Shown: positions 16,126-24,257, counted from the first letter of the stretch. The stretch is DNA of 33,774 nucleotides from Allosalinactinospora lopnorensis (GCF_000981225.1 NZ_LAJC01000066.1:1-33774); one strand, 5' to 3'. The notes: generated by a model not told the origin, from the sequence alone. Made by a program: numbers and translations.

Positions 16126-16899
16126 CTAGGAGATATTGTCCCCCTCCTGGCTTGGCGGCGGGGCCGAACGGCGGAAGGGGAGGATCCAACTGGCGTCGGC
16201 CGACTCCACGGCCTGGATGACGGCCTCCAGGGTCTGGCGGCGCATCTCGGGGCTCCACGCCGATGTCTCCTCGACCATCCTGGCGACGAAGTCGACGATC
16301 CCGGCGTCCCTGCGAGCGGCGAACTCGTCGAGTTCGGTGTCGACCGTGCCGGCCAGCTCGTCGTCGAGGAAGTAGGCCGCCTGCGGGCCGCTGTCTTCTG
16401 TCAGGCGGAAATGGCCGGCCAGCCCCAGAAGGTGCTTGAGGCGTGGATTGGGCGGTTCCGCCGGCGGTGGATTGAGCAGTTCCCGGATATAGCTGGACGA
16501 GATCGACCCGAACTGGCCGTTCTCGCTGATCGTCTTGGCTACCTCTTCCGGGGTGTAAGGGCCCCGGCCCGGGGGATAGACCACCCTGAACAGGCGCCGG
16601 AGCTTGGCCGGAAAGGACAGGCGCGGCCGCTCGTCTCCTCTCCGATCTCTCCGCCCGCCGATGAACACAGCGGGGCACACGTCGAGCGCGGCGGCCAGAT
16701 CCTCCACGGTCTGCAGGGTGGGATTGTCGCGCTGCCCCTTGCGCAGTTGGGAGATGTAGCCGTCGGTGATGTCGCCGCCGAGTTCACCGATGTCCCGCGC
16801 CAGCTCGGTATTGGTGAAGCCGCTCCGACGCCCTACAGGGTTCCTACAAAGGTTGTCGAGGGTGGCGGCGAACGACCGCGGCCGGTGGTGTTCAGCCAC
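16126..16899 (-). CDS. Double-headed EspR-like DNA-binding regulator B
   Basis: A 257-residue paralog of regulator A. The N-terminal unit reads FAATLDNLC, FTNTELARDIGELGGDITDGYISQLRKGQRDNP, LAAALDVCPAVFI. The C-terminal unit reads FPAKLRRLFRVVYPPGRGPYTPEEVAKTI, ISSSYIRELLN, GHFRLTED, AAYFLDDELAGTVDTELDEFAARRDAGI. The phrase VVYPPGRGP followed by a second HTH and a Tyr-Phe-x-Asp-Asp-Glu segment strongly recalls mycobacterial EspR. GTG at 16899 is the start, with GGAAG upstream. The C-terminal tail differs from A. The two genes and the roadblock gene are all on the minus strand within 3.2 kb. Function is unknown; homo- or hetero-dimers that bridge DNA sites would fit the family. Confidence 0.88.
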   Translation of the reverse strand: MAEHHRPRSFAATLDNLCRNPVGRRSGFTNTELARDIGELGGDITDGYISQLRKGQRDNPTLQTVEDLAAALDVCPAVFIGGRRDRRGDERPRLSFPAKLRRLFRVVYPPGRGPYTPEEVAKTISENGQFGSISSSYIRELLNPPPAEPPNPRLKHLLGLAGHFRLTEDSGPQAAYFLDDELAGTVDTELDEFAARRDAGIVDFVARMVEETSAWSPEMRRQTLEAVIQAVESADASWILPFRRSAPPPSQEGDNIS

Positions 16900-17703
16900 G
16901 GCTGCGCTTCCGCGGCGTGAGACGGCGCTCTGGCGCGCGCTGCACCCGGGAGGCGCTGCGTACCAGGTCGGCGGGAGAGCGACCTCGCTGCCTCGGCTCC
17001 GTCAAAGGATCTCCTTCTCCGATGCTCCGAGAGTTCCGCCGGGGCTTACTGGGATCGAAAGTTCCCATTCCACTTCGCTACAGAAGTTGATTGTTGCCCG
17101 TCGCGAGCCTAAACTCGCGCTCCCAGGTAGATCTACTCCTGTCATGCAGTTTCAGTGGGGTGTGCTACCGAGGTATAGCAACGGCGCACTGAGTGCGCGC
17201 CCGTGGGGGTGTCGTCGATGGCCGGGAGCGCTCCTCGCACCGCGCGTGGGTGCGGCCGGCCCATTTCCCCGGTGAGGTCTCGCGCGGTCGCCCCTTCCTC
17301 CGAGTCTGCGTGCAGGGAGAATACGACCGGTACGGTAGTTCTACTCGCGTGGAAAGATTACCAGTTTTTTGTGACGGTAGTTGAAGATCAGTTTCCTCGG
17401 CGCTACGCTTGATGGCACGGGACATACTGGCGTGGTGATTGGGAAAGTGTGGCCGATATTGAGGTATGAATCCGGTGTGGAGAGCGTCGGTCACACCTTG
17501 GTGGCGCCACGTCGAAGCGGTAGAGGTTCCGACCCGATTCCGGGCGTGCCAGTGCGTTTGGGGGCGGCGCGCCCGGGATCGTCCCACCGACCGGCGGCTT
17601 TCCGCTCTGTGCGCCCGATCCGGTCACAGCGCCGGATATCGGTGTTGGCCGGTCGCCGAGTACGCGCAGCCCATCAGACCCGTAATACGACCGAAGGGCC
17701 ATC
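16900..17703. other. 804-base intergenic region upstream of EspR-like gene B and the 17704 gene
   Basis: No protein-coding gene is supported, although open frames exist; 17040-17460 has a lower G/C content than its surroundings. It contains a direct repeat GGTAGwTCTACTC (w = A or T) at 17126-17138 and 17334-17346, the first including a perfect palindrome GTAGATCTAC. A plus-strand promoter candidate lies at 17381-17409. The rest of the interval shows nothing I can name. Confidence 0.4.
17381..17409 (+). promoter_or_regulatory. Promoter candidate for the 17704 HATPase gene
   Basis: TTGAAG and TACGCT are separated by 17 bases, close to the housekeeping consensus, about 295 bases before the start codon. 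The GGTAGTTCTACTC repeat lies 35 bases further upstream. Confidence 0.4.
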
Positions 17704-18164
17704 ATGCCGGTGACTGTTGTCAGCCGCACGTCATACGCCGATGCCGATGCCCAAGAGGCGTCGCGATACGACGAGGCGCTCTGCCTTTCCAGGCTGATCG
17801 CCGGGCCGAAGGACTTCCCGCGGTCGCCCGCTGTCTGGTGGCGGAACGCCTGCACGAGTGGGGGCTCTCCTCCCTGGCCGAGGATGCCCAGCTTGTGGTG
17901 AGCGAACTGGTCACCAACGCTGTGCGCCATGCGGTGCCCCGCGCCGCCGGCGACGTCCTGCTCAGCCTGGAGCGCGAACCGGAGGGGATCCGGATCGCCG
18001 TCATCGACCCCTGGCGGGGCTTTTCCCTGAGCACCGCTCCGGAGGCGCTGGACGAGCACGGGCGCGGCCTGAGCCTGGTCGTCGGTCCCCTCACCGACGG
18101 GCACTGGGGAGTGGAGGACCTGTCCGACGGAAAGGCCGTCTGGGCGAGGCTCGCGCGCCTCTGA
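17704..18164 (+). pseudogene. RsbW-like HATPase (anti-sigma type), frameshifted near the N-terminus
   Basis: The ATG at 17704 has GAAGGG 5 bases upstream, and this frame reads plausibly (PVTVVSRTSYADADAQEASRYDEALC) until about 17785. The conserved ATPase then continues in another frame: FQADRRAEGLPAVARCLVAERLHEWGL, N-box ELVTNAVRHA, IAVIDPWRGF and G2 box GRGLSLVVG, ending at 18164. One base missing in the CCTTT run at 17784-17789 would explain the break. The intact protein would have about 153 residues, a normal size for the stand-alone HATPases abundant in actinomycetes that act in sigma-factor switching. It could be an assembly error. The alternative that the ATPase frame starts upstream at 17466 is unlikely, because that stretch looks non-coding. 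Confidence 0.75.
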
Positions 18165-18223
18165 TCCCGTCCCCGCGAGCCGGAACCGCCCCTGATGCGA
18201 GGCGCCGGGCGCGGCAAGTAGCT

Positions 18224-18287
18224 CCTGGCCCGGATACGCGCCCGTTTCCCCTCTCCGAGCGACGCCTCCGGGCCAGGTTTCTCCTTT
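18224..18287 (+). terminator. Terminator after the HATPase gene
   Basis: A perfect 10-bp inverted repeat, CCTGGCCCGG and CCGGGCCAGG, is separated by 34 bases and followed by TTTCTCCTTT. The long loop is unusual, but the T-rich tail supports termination. Confidence 0.6.
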
Positions 18288-18323
18288 CCCTCCCGAGCGG
18301 AAAGTCGTTATCCGGTGACGGTG

Positions 18324-18351
18324 CTGACGGGCCGGTGACGGTTTCTAGACT
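18324..18351 (+). promoter_or_regulatory. Promoter candidate before the truncated secreted-protein gene
   Basis: CTGACG and TAGACT are separated by 16 bases, resembling actinomycete housekeeping promoters, about 95 bases upstream of the ATG at 18447. Confidence 0.35.
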
Positions 18352-18446
18352 CGGCCGAACGGACCGCGCGAAACCCGGATACATCTCTTTCCGGCCTGAT
18401 TTCTCGGTGCTCACCCCGCGACACGAAAGAGAACACCGGATTCTGC

Positions 18447-18546
18447 ATGTCCTCCCGCAGTTCCTCCGTTTCGAAAGACCGGCGGCGCATTCCCCGGTCC
18501 GCCGCTGTCACCACTGCCGCCGTCCTGGCGGCGTCGGCCGCGGTGC
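18447..18546 (+). pseudogene. N-terminal fragment of a secreted protein (signal peptide only)
   Basis: The ATG at 18447 opens a classic export signal: a Ser-rich start, basic KDRRRIPR, then hydrophobic AAVTTAAVLAASAAVLTLP. After about 33 codons the signal-like sequence ends where the 3' end of the hydrolase gene begins on the other strand (18547). Beyond that point this frame only reads the antisense of the hydrolase. The simplest view is that a gene for an exported protein was cut by insertion or rearrangement, leaving its promoter and leader. Confidence 0.5.
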
Positions 18547-19362
18547 TCACCCTTCCTGTGCGAGGAACTCCGCGACGAGTCGGCCGAACAGTTCGGGCGC
18601 GGTGTCCATGGCGACGTGCTGCTGCCCCTCCAGCACCGCGAGCCGGCCGTGGGGCAGGGCGCCGGCCACCGCGTCGCAGATGCCGCGCACCCCGGCCGGG
18701 CTCTCGCCTCCGGCGAGGACCAGCGTGGGCACGGTAACGGCGGCGATGTCGGCGGGGTCGTACCGGTGGGACTCGATCGCCCGCAGTTCACGGGCGATCG
18801 TGTGGGCCGCCGCCACCCGGCCCTGCCAGGCGGGCAGCGACCGCAGGACGTCCAGCTGGGGCTCGGGTATCTGGACCGCTTCCCGGAAGAACGTCACCAG
18901 CACCTCCTCGCGCCGGTCCTCGGCCAGCAACGCCTCCAGCCGCCCGATCAGCTCCGGCGGGATCGGGTCGTCGACGGACGTCCCCGCGGGCTCGTAGAGC
19001 ACCAGCCGCCGCAGGCCGGTCGCCAGCGCCGCGCCTCCCAGGCAGCACAGCGCGCCGAACGAGTGGCCCAGCAGGTCGACCGGTGCACGGGCCGCCTCGG
19101 CCGCCGCGTCGACCACCGTGGCGACGTCCTCGAACTCGCGCTCAAGCGCGTAGTCGCGGGCGTCTCCGCTGGCGCCGCGGCCCCGGCGGTCCACCGCGTG
19201 CACGGTCGCGTTCGGCTCCAGGTACGGCAGCACGGTCCGCCATCGGGTGTGGTCGGCGGTGCTCCCGTGGACCAGCACGAGCGGCGGGCCGGCGCCGCTG
19301 GTCCAGTAGCCGATGGGTGTGCCGTCCCGGGAGGTCACCGTGGTCGCCAACTCGGTGGTCAT
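18547..19362 (-). CDS. Alpha/beta hydrolase
   Basis: A 271-residue soluble alpha/beta hydrolase. The oxyanion-hole motif VHGSTADHTRW is at residues 31-41, the DRRGRGASG turn at 58-66, the nucleophile elbow GHSFG has Ser101, and the catalytic His is His249 in EGQQHVAM. The expected acid after strand 6 reads LVLAGGESP, so Glu220 stands where Asp is usual. Overall it resembles the esterase/haloperoxidase-like branch. ATG at 19362 is used although the ribosome site is weak. The substrate is unknown. It is on the same strand as the sigma-factor operon ending at 19703 but is separated from it by 340 bases and a hairpin, so it is probably transcribed separately. Confidence 0.85.
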   Translation of the reverse strand: MTTELATTVTSRDGTPIGYWTSGAGPPLVLVHGSTADHTRWRTVLPYLEPNATVHAVDRRGRGASGDARDYALEREFEDVATVVDAAAEAARAPVDLLGHSFGALCCLGGAALATGLRRLVLYEPAGTSVDDPIPPELIGRLEALLAEDRREEVLVTFFREAVQIPEPQLDVLRSLPAWQGRVAAAHTIARELRAIESHRYDPADIAAVTVPTLVLAGGESPAGVRGICDAVAGALPHGRLAVLEGQQHVAMDTAPELFGRLVAEFLAQEG

Positions 19363-19702
19363 CGCTCGTCACCGCCTCGCGGAATCCGGTGCGAGCGTGT
19401 TGCCGTACCGCCCGCGCCGTTCGTGCCCGGGCCAGTGGTCCAGAGGAACGCGCCGTGGTCCCGCGGGCGGTACCGCGCGAAGTCCGCCGGTGGTCCCTCG
19501 CTCGGTCAGCTCCGGCCCGCGGGCGAGACCGCGCAGCCCCTCCGGCCGCCGTGAACGCTCCGGCAAGCCCACAGCCGCCCGCCGTTCGAGCGGTCCGAAG
19601 CGTTCTAGGCCCCCTTACGTGCGAGATTACGCCACCAGCGGTGCCGGGACCCGGCTCGTCGGCTGATTCCCGGTGGCGGGGCGCCGCCGGGCGTCTCGCC
19701 AC
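19363..19702. other. Intergenic region upstream of the alpha/beta hydrolase
   Basis: I see no gene in these 340 bases. The right end holds a hairpin (19669-19691). The remainder is G/C-rich without clear promoter hexamers or repeats, apart from a short A/T-richer patch at 19615-19635. Confidence 0.35.
19669..19691 (-). terminator. Hairpin at the end of the sigma-factor operon
   Basis: CCCGGTGGCG and CGCCGCCGGG pair at 9 of 10 positions around a 3-base loop, 11 bases past the stop of the mycothiol-type gene on the minus strand. Confidence 0.5.
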
Positions 19703-20320
19703 TTACCGACGTACGGACCGGGCGGCCGTTCTCCAGCCGGGGTCGCGACCGGTGAAGGCGACCAACCGTTCGCTCGGACCGGCCCGATCGGGCAGCGGCA
19801 GCGGCGGGGCGAAGCGCGCGGGCCGGTCGGCTTCGGTGATCAGCAGCGTGGCCACCTGGAGCAGCTCCTCGGCGAGCCGCGGTGGGACCGGGCGGTCGTG
19901 CCCGCACGCCCGGGCGACGTCCCATCCGTGAACGGCGACCTCGATGGCCCCGGCGCCGGCCACGATGCGGATCGTCAGCGGGCAGCCGGCAACGGAGACG
20001 ACAGCCGAGCCGTCCGCCCGCGTTAACGCCCCCAGCAGTTGGTGTGCCCGTTCCCGTACCATCGCCGCGGTGCCGGCGGCGGGAGCACTGCCCCCGTAGA
20101 GCGGCGTGGGGTCGACGAGGCCGGTGTCGGCCGCCTTGTACAGCGCGGCCATGGAGTCGTCCATGTGTTCCAGCAGTGCGCCCAGCTCCCAGTCAGGACA
20201 GGGGGTGGGATGTCCCAGCGCTCCCGCCGTGATCAGGTTGAGGCTGCCCAGGGTGTAACCGGTCGCGCGTTCGAGCAGGGGGACAGCGCCGAGCAGCCCG
20301 TCCCGGGCCCGCTCATTCAT
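19703..20320 (-). CDS. Mycothiol-dependent maleylpyruvate isomerase-like protein (TIGR03086-like)
   Basis: A 205-residue DinB/MDMPI-fold protein. Metal-ligand motifs are visible: the PTPCPDWELGALLEHMDDS helix with His, and EVAVHGWDVARA with a second conserved His. GHPTPCPDW followed by LLEHM is the signature of the TIGR03086 group. ATG at 20320 has GGAGGG with 4-base spacing. Such proteins are metal-dependent and often use mycothiol, the actinobacterial thiol; many have no known substrate. It is the last gene of the operon with the SigX5-like factor and two VOC proteins, hinting at detoxification or thiol-stress functions. Confidence 0.82.
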   Translation of the reverse strand: MNERARDGLLGAVPLLERATGYTLGSLNLITAGALGHPTPCPDWELGALLEHMDDSMAALYKAADTGLVDPTPLYGGSAPAAGTAAMVRERAHQLLGALTRADGSAVVSVAGCPLTIRIVAGAGAIEVAVHGWDVARACGHDRPVPPRLAEELLQVATLLITEADRPARFAPPLPLPDRAGPSERLVAFTGRDPGWRTAARSVRR

Positions 20321-20334
20321 GATGCCCTCCGGGG

Positions 20335-21342
20335 TCAGCGGTGCTGCGGCAGGGCGGGTAGAGCCTCTGGCAGGCCGAAGGTGGCGAACAGGGTGGTGTC
20401 GAAGAACGCGGCCACGTGGGTGATTCCCGAGGGGGTCACGGTGAGCACCTGGAGGTGGAAGGCGCGGTGCGCACCGTTCTCGTCGCGCATGTAGAGCCCG
20501 AACGCGGGCTGGCCGTTGGCCGCCGACGAGATGAGCAACTGGTCGCCGGGGCCCTTGGCGGGGCATTGGGTCGCGACCAGCCGGCCGATGTTCTCGGCCC
20601 CCCGTACCCAGGTCAGGAACGGCGGCATCTCCCAGACGGCGTCCGCGCTGAACAGCTCGACTATCGCGGGGATGTCGTAGTTCTCGAAGGCCGCGACGTA
20701 GCGGTCCAGCAGCTCGCGCTGGTCCGAGGCCGCGGGCTCGGTGATGTCCTCCTCGCGCGGCATCGCCTGGTCGAGCTGGACCCGGGCGCGCTGGAGCAGG
20801 CTGTTGACCGCTGTGGTGGAGACGCCCAGCGCCCCGGCGACCTCGGCCGCCCGGAACTTCAGAACGTCGCGCAGGACCAGCACCGCGCGCTGCCGGGGCG
20901 GCAGGTACTGCAGGGCGGCGATGAAGGCCAGCCGGACACTCTCGCGCGAGGCGACCACGGTCCCCGGATCGGAGTCCTCGGCCCCGACCACCGTGTCGGG
21001 TGCCGGCTCCAGCCAGGGAACCTCGGACCGCTCGACCAGGGCGCCCTCCGGTTCGGAGGTCGGCCCGCCCAGCCCGGTGGGCAAGGGGCGCCTGCCCCGG
21101 CCCTCCAGCGCGGTCAGGCAGGCGCTCGTGGCGATCCGATAGAGCCAGGTCCGCAGACTGGAGCGCCCCTCGAACCTGTCGTAGGCCCGCCACGCCCGCA
21201 GATAGGTCTCCTGGACCAGGTCCTCGGCGTCGTGCACGGAGCCGAGCATGCGGTAGCAGTGCGCCATCAGCTCGCGCCGGTAGGGATCCGCGAGAGTCGC
21301 GAAATCCCGCTGGAACGGATGCTCCACCACAGTTGTCAACAC
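20335..21342 (-). CDS. ECF RNA polymerase sigma factor with SnoaL-like C-terminal domain (SigX5/TIGR02960-like)
   Basis: A 335-residue extracytoplasmic-function sigma factor. Region 2 reads MAHCYRMLGSVHDAEDLVQ and RTWLYRIATSACLTAL; region 4 reads LPPRQRAVLVLRDVL and AAEVAGALGVSTTAVNSLLQRAR. From about residue 215 an NTF2/SnoaL-like domain follows (LLDRYVAAFENYDIPAIVELFSADAVWEMPPF), the hallmark of sigma factors that lack a separate anti-sigma factor and use this tail for control. The GTG at 21342 overlaps the stop of VOC gene 1 by one base (TAGTG), indicating coupling. An upstream in-frame extension overlaps the VOC genes and is rejected. Confidence 0.88.
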   Translation of the reverse strand: MLTTVVEHPFQRDFATLADPYRRELMAHCYRMLGSVHDAEDLVQETYLRAWRAYDRFEGRSSLRTWLYRIATSACLTALEGRGRRPLPTGLGGPTSEPEGALVERSEVPWLEPAPDTVVGAEDSDPGTVVASRESVRLAFIAALQYLPPRQRAVLVLRDVLKFRAAEVAGALGVSTTAVNSLLQRARVQLDQAMPREEDITEPAASDQRELLDRYVAAFENYDIPAIVELFSADAVWEMPPFLTWVRGAENIGRLVATQCPAKGPGDQLLISSAANGQPAFGLYMRDENGAHRAFHLQVLTVTPSGITHVAAFFDTTLFATFGLPEALPALPQHR

Positions 21343-21731
21343 TACTGCTCTTGCAGTACGGAGAGAACGTTGCCGGCGGGATCGCCGAACCACGCGATCA
21401 GTGGACCGTCCCCGCCGCGGGCGACGCCCTTGGCGTCTTGTTCGAACCCCTCGTAGCGCAGGAAGCGGACTCCCCGCTCGGCCAGTTCGTCGACGGCCCG
21501 GTCGATGTCGTCCACGGGAAAGTTGAGGATGGTGTAGGTGGCCGGCGTGTGGTCCGGCTTGGGGTAGACCAGGATGTCCCGGTCGTCCGCGATGTGCAGG
21601 GAGAGCACCCCGTACTTCTCCATCCCCGGAACCTCGGACACCTTCAGTCCGAGCGTCTCGCCGTAGAATCTCTTCGCCGCGGCGGTGTCGTCCACCGCGA
21701 AGCTGCTGAACGCCTTGGTGCTGCCGAACAT
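21342..21731 (-). CDS. VOC (glyoxalase/bleomycin-resistance) family protein 1
   Basis: A 129-residue VOC-fold protein with two beta-alpha-beta-beta-beta units: STKAFSSFAVDDTAAAKRFYGETLGLKV, then TYTILNFPVDDIDRAVDELAERGV and LIAWFGDPAGNVLSVLQ. The C-terminal DPAGN(V/L) motif and a Glu at the end are typical of metal-site VOC members. The ATG follows closely on VOC gene 2 (9-base gap), so they form one transcript leading into the sigma factor. The role is unknown; ring-opening, glyoxalase and drug-binding members exist. Confidence 0.87.
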   Translation of the reverse strand: MFGSTKAFSSFAVDDTAAAKRFYGETLGLKVSEVPGMEKYGVLSLHIADDRDILVYPKPDHTPATYTILNFPVDDIDRAVDELAERGVRFLRYEGFEQDAKGVARGGDGPLIAWFGDPAGNVLSVLQEQ

Positions 21732-21740
21732 GGCCGCCTC

Positions 21741-22127
21741 CTAACCGGTCTCCATGGCTTTCCGGTGTTCCTCGCTGAGCTGGATGATTTGGACGTAGTT
21801 GCCGTCGGGGTCGATCGCCGTGGCGAACAGGCTGCCCTCGCGGTCCTCGAGCTCCGCGAGCCACCGCGCGCCCATGTCGTCGAGGCGCGCGGCGACGGCC
21901 CGCGCGTCGGCCACATCGAAGTTGAGGATCACCCGGCCGGGCTCGGGATTGGTCCCCGCGATGTCGTCGCGGCTGTCGATCAGCACATGGAACGTGCCGA
22001 ACCTGAGCACCCGGTAGGAGTCCACCTTGGTGTCCTCCTCGGGCTCCAGAGCCGCGGCGTACCAGGAACGCAGCCGCTCCGGGTCGGTGCTGGCGAGCAG
22101 GATGCTGTCCAGGCTGGGTCGCTTCAT
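21741..22127 (-). CDS. VOC (glyoxalase/bleomycin-resistance) family protein 2
   Basis: A 128-residue VOC protein: LLASTDPERLRSWYAAALEPEED, RVILNFDVADARAVAARLDDMGARW, FATAIDPDGNYVQIIQL. It is the first gene of the minus-strand operon and is only distantly similar to VOC protein 1, so a recent duplication is unlikely. ATG at 22127 has AAGGAGAAC directly upstream. VOC proteins next to sigma factors of this type are often among the sigma factor's targets; this is inference here. Confidence 0.87.
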   Translation of the reverse strand: MKRPSLDSILLASTDPERLRSWYAAALEPEEDTKVDSYRVLRFGTFHVLIDSRDDIAGTNPEPGRVILNFDVADARAVAARLDDMGARWLAELEDREGSLFATAIDPDGNYVQIIQLSEEHRKAMETG

Positions 22128-22653
22128 GTTCTCCTTACCCTTCCTCCTGTTTCGGCTGTTACCGGTGCAGACCGGGCGGCGTGGGGAAACTCATCGCCCG
22201 CTCGGCCGTCTTCTTCGATGGGGACGGACAGGGGCGACCGCCGCGTTGCGGCGCCGGCCGTGGAACGGGCCGCCGCCCCCACCCGACCGCGGGCACTCAG
22301 GGAGCGGCCCGGTCGGTCGGCCGGAGCAGCGCCACGGCGAGCACGGCGAACACCGCCATTGAGACCAGTGGGCGGCACGAAACTCATCGGTGCCCGTTGT
22401 GATGTGCATCTCCGCGCGGCGGCCCCCGGACCCCTGCCGCGGACCGCCCGACCTGGACAGGGCGGAGGTTCGGGCCGCGGGAGCCGGCCGTTGGCGCCCC
22501 CGGGCCCGGAGCCGCCTCCGCTGTGGTGCGGGCCGGAAAATCCCGCGACGCGGTCGTGCCGCGGTGTCGATCCGGATCGGGGCCGTTCGTATAGAGGGTG
22601 AGAGGCCGGCACGGAGCCGTCGGTGACTCAAGGAGGAACAAGGAGGAACGGCC
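22128..22653. promoter_or_regulatory. Divergent control region between the VOC/sigma operon and the YCII/sigma operon
   Basis: No gene is supported in 526 bases. A direct near-repeat occurs about 190 bases apart: GGCGGC, then GAAACTCATCG, then GCCCG (22176-22200 and 22365-22394). The first copy fits an ECF promoter on the plus strand: GGAAAC at 22185 and CGTC at 22207, separated by 16 bases. Such promoters are read by ECF sigma factors like the two encoded on either side. Confidence 0.4.
22630..22649 (+). repeat. Tandemly duplicated Shine-Dalgarno sequence
   Basis: The 10-mer AAGGAGGAAC occurs twice back to back, immediately before the YCII start at 22654. Only the second copy (4-base spacing) is well placed; the first may act as a standby site or be a neutral duplication. 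Confidence 0.8.
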
Positions 22654-23007
22654 ATGAAGCAGTACCTGATCAGCATCTACCAGCCCGACGGGGAGCCCCC
22701 GCCGCCGGAGGTCCTGGAGCCGATCATGCGGGACCTGGAGGCCGTCAACGCCGAGCTCAGGGCGGCCGGCGCCTGGGTGTTCGCCGGGGGGCTGCACCCG
22801 CCGAGCACGGCTACCGTGGTGCGGCTCAAGGACGACGAGGTGCTCACCACCGACGGCCCCTACATCGAAGGAAAGGAGCACATCGGCGGGTTCACGGTCA
22901 TCCAGGCGCCCGACCTCGACGCGGCCCTCGAATGGGGGCGCAAGTTCGCCCGCGCGATCACCCTGCCGATCGAGGTCAGGCCGCTGCAGTACGGGACCTG
23001 CGGGTAG
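22654..23007 (+). CDS. YCII/DGPF-domain protein
   Basis: A 117-residue YCII-fold protein with the DGPF-type signature [14 protein letters not shown] at residues about 69-82 and conserved front strand [10 protein letters not shown]. The ATG has a doubled AAGGAGGAAC. Eleven bases separate it from the ECF42-like sigma gene; this pairing is highly conserved in actinobacteria, where the DGPF proteins are targets of the ECF42 factor. The catalytic role of these proteins is unknown. Confidence 0.9.
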   Translation: MKQYLISIYQPDGEPPPPEVLEPIMRDLEAVNAELRAAGAWVFAGGLHPPSTATVVRLKDDEVLTTDGPYIEGKEHIGGFTVIQAPDLDAALEWGRKFARAITLPIEVRPLQYGTCG

Positions 23008-23017
23008 GGGTCCCGGT

Positions 23018-24241
23018 ATGCCGAAGGTGTCCGCCTCGCGGGTCGAACGCGTGTTCCGCGAGGAGCACGGCCGCGCCGTGGCCGTGCTGGCCGGCCACTT
23101 CGGTGACATCGACCTCGCCGAGGAGGCGGTCCAGGACGCGTTCGTCGCGGCGGTCCAACGGTGGCCCTCGGCCGGACTTCCCCCGAGTCCGGCCGGCTGG
23201 ATCATCACCACCGCCCGCAACCGGGCGATCGACCGGCTGCGCCGGGAGTCCTCCCGCCAGGACCGGCACGTCCAGGCGGCCATGCTGCACACCCCGGACG
23301 ACCCAGGGGAGGAGGGGCCCGTGCGCGACGATCGGCTGCGCCTGATCTTCACCTGCTGCCATCCCGCTCTGGCCACCGGCGCCCAGGTCGCTCTGACGCT
23401 GCGCCTCCTGGGCGGGCTCACCACAGCGGAGATCGCGCGCGCCTTCCTGGTGGCCGAGCCCACCATGGCCCAGCGGCTGGTCCGGGCAAAGAACAAGATT
23501 CGCGACGCGCGGATCCCCTACCGGGTCCCGAACGAGGCCGACCTGCCCGAGCGGTTGCGGGCCGTGCTGGCCGTCGTCTACCTCATCTTCAACGAGGGCT
23601 ACACGGCGAGCTCGGGCGAGGCGCTCGCCCGCGAGGACCTCTGCGCCGAGGCCGTCCGCCTCGGACGGCTCCTGGTCGAGCTCATGCCCGACGAACCGGA
23701 GGTCATGGGGCTGCTCGCGCTCATGCTGCTCGTCGAGTCGCGCCGAACCGCCCGCACCGGCCCGGAAGGCGGCCTCGTACCGCTGGCCGACCAGGATCGC
23801 GGCCTCTGGGACCGCGGCCTCGTCGTCGAAGGGCAGACCCTCGTGCGGGTGTGCCTGCGGCGCAACCGGCCCGGCCCCTACCAGATCCAGGCTGCGATCA
23901 ACGCAGTGCACAGCGACGCGCCGACCGCGGCGGCCACGGACTGGCGGCAGGTCCTGCGGCTCTACGACCAGCTCTACTCGCTCACCCCGACCCCGATCGT
24001 GGCGCTGAACCGCGCGGTCGCGGTGGCCGAGACCGAGGGTGCCGAGGCGGCGCTCACCCTCGTCGACGCCCTCGACCTCGATCACCACCACCTGTTCCAC
24101 GCCATCCGCGCCGACCTGCTGCGGCGCCTGGGCTGCACCGCCGAGGCGGCGCTGGCCTACGAGGCGGCGATCGCCCGCACCCGGAACGCGGCCGAACGCG
24201 ACTTCCTGCGGCGCAACCGCCAGGCGCTCACCAGAGCGTAA
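23018..24241 (+). CDS. ECF42-type RNA polymerase sigma factor with long C-terminal helical extension
   Basis: A 407-residue ECF sigma factor. Region 2: [52 protein letters not shown]. Region 4: [44 protein letters not shown]. From about residue 185 a large helical, TPR-like domain follows ([59 protein letters not shown]). This tail defines the ECF42 group, needs no anti-sigma factor and is required for activity in studied members. It lies 10 bases after the YCII gene, probably the same operon, and likely drives that promoter. Confidence 0.92.
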   Translation: MPKVSASRVERVFREEHGRAVAVLAGHFGDIDLAEEAVQDAFVAAVQRWPSAGLPPSPAGWIITTARNRAIDRLRRESSRQDRHVQAAMLHTPDDPGEEGPVRDDRLRLIFTCCHPALATGAQVALTLRLLGGLTTAEIARAFLVAEPTMAQRLVRAKNKIRDARIPYRVPNEADLPERLRAVLAVVYLIFNEGYTASSGEALAREDLCAEAVRLGRLLVELMPDEPEVMGLLALMLLVESRRTARTGPEGGLVPLADQDRGLWDRGLVVEGQTLVRVCLRRNRPGPYQIQAAINAVHSDAPTAAATDWRQVLRLYDQLYSLTPTPIVALNRAVAVAETEGAEAALTLVDALDLDHHHLFHAIRADLLRRLGCTAEAALAYEAAIARTRNAAERDFLRRNRQALTRA

Positions 24242-24257
24242 CCGGCCCCGCCCGCCG

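Noticed and set aside
17165-17587. Possible minus-strand gene upstream of EspR-like gene B
   Set aside because: No ribosome site, composition unlike a real protein, and it covers promoter-like sequence.
21343-21864. Upstream extension of the SigX5-like gene through the VOC genes
   Set aside because: The GTG at 21342 overlaps the VOC stop codon in the usual coupled way, and both VOC proteins are clearly real.
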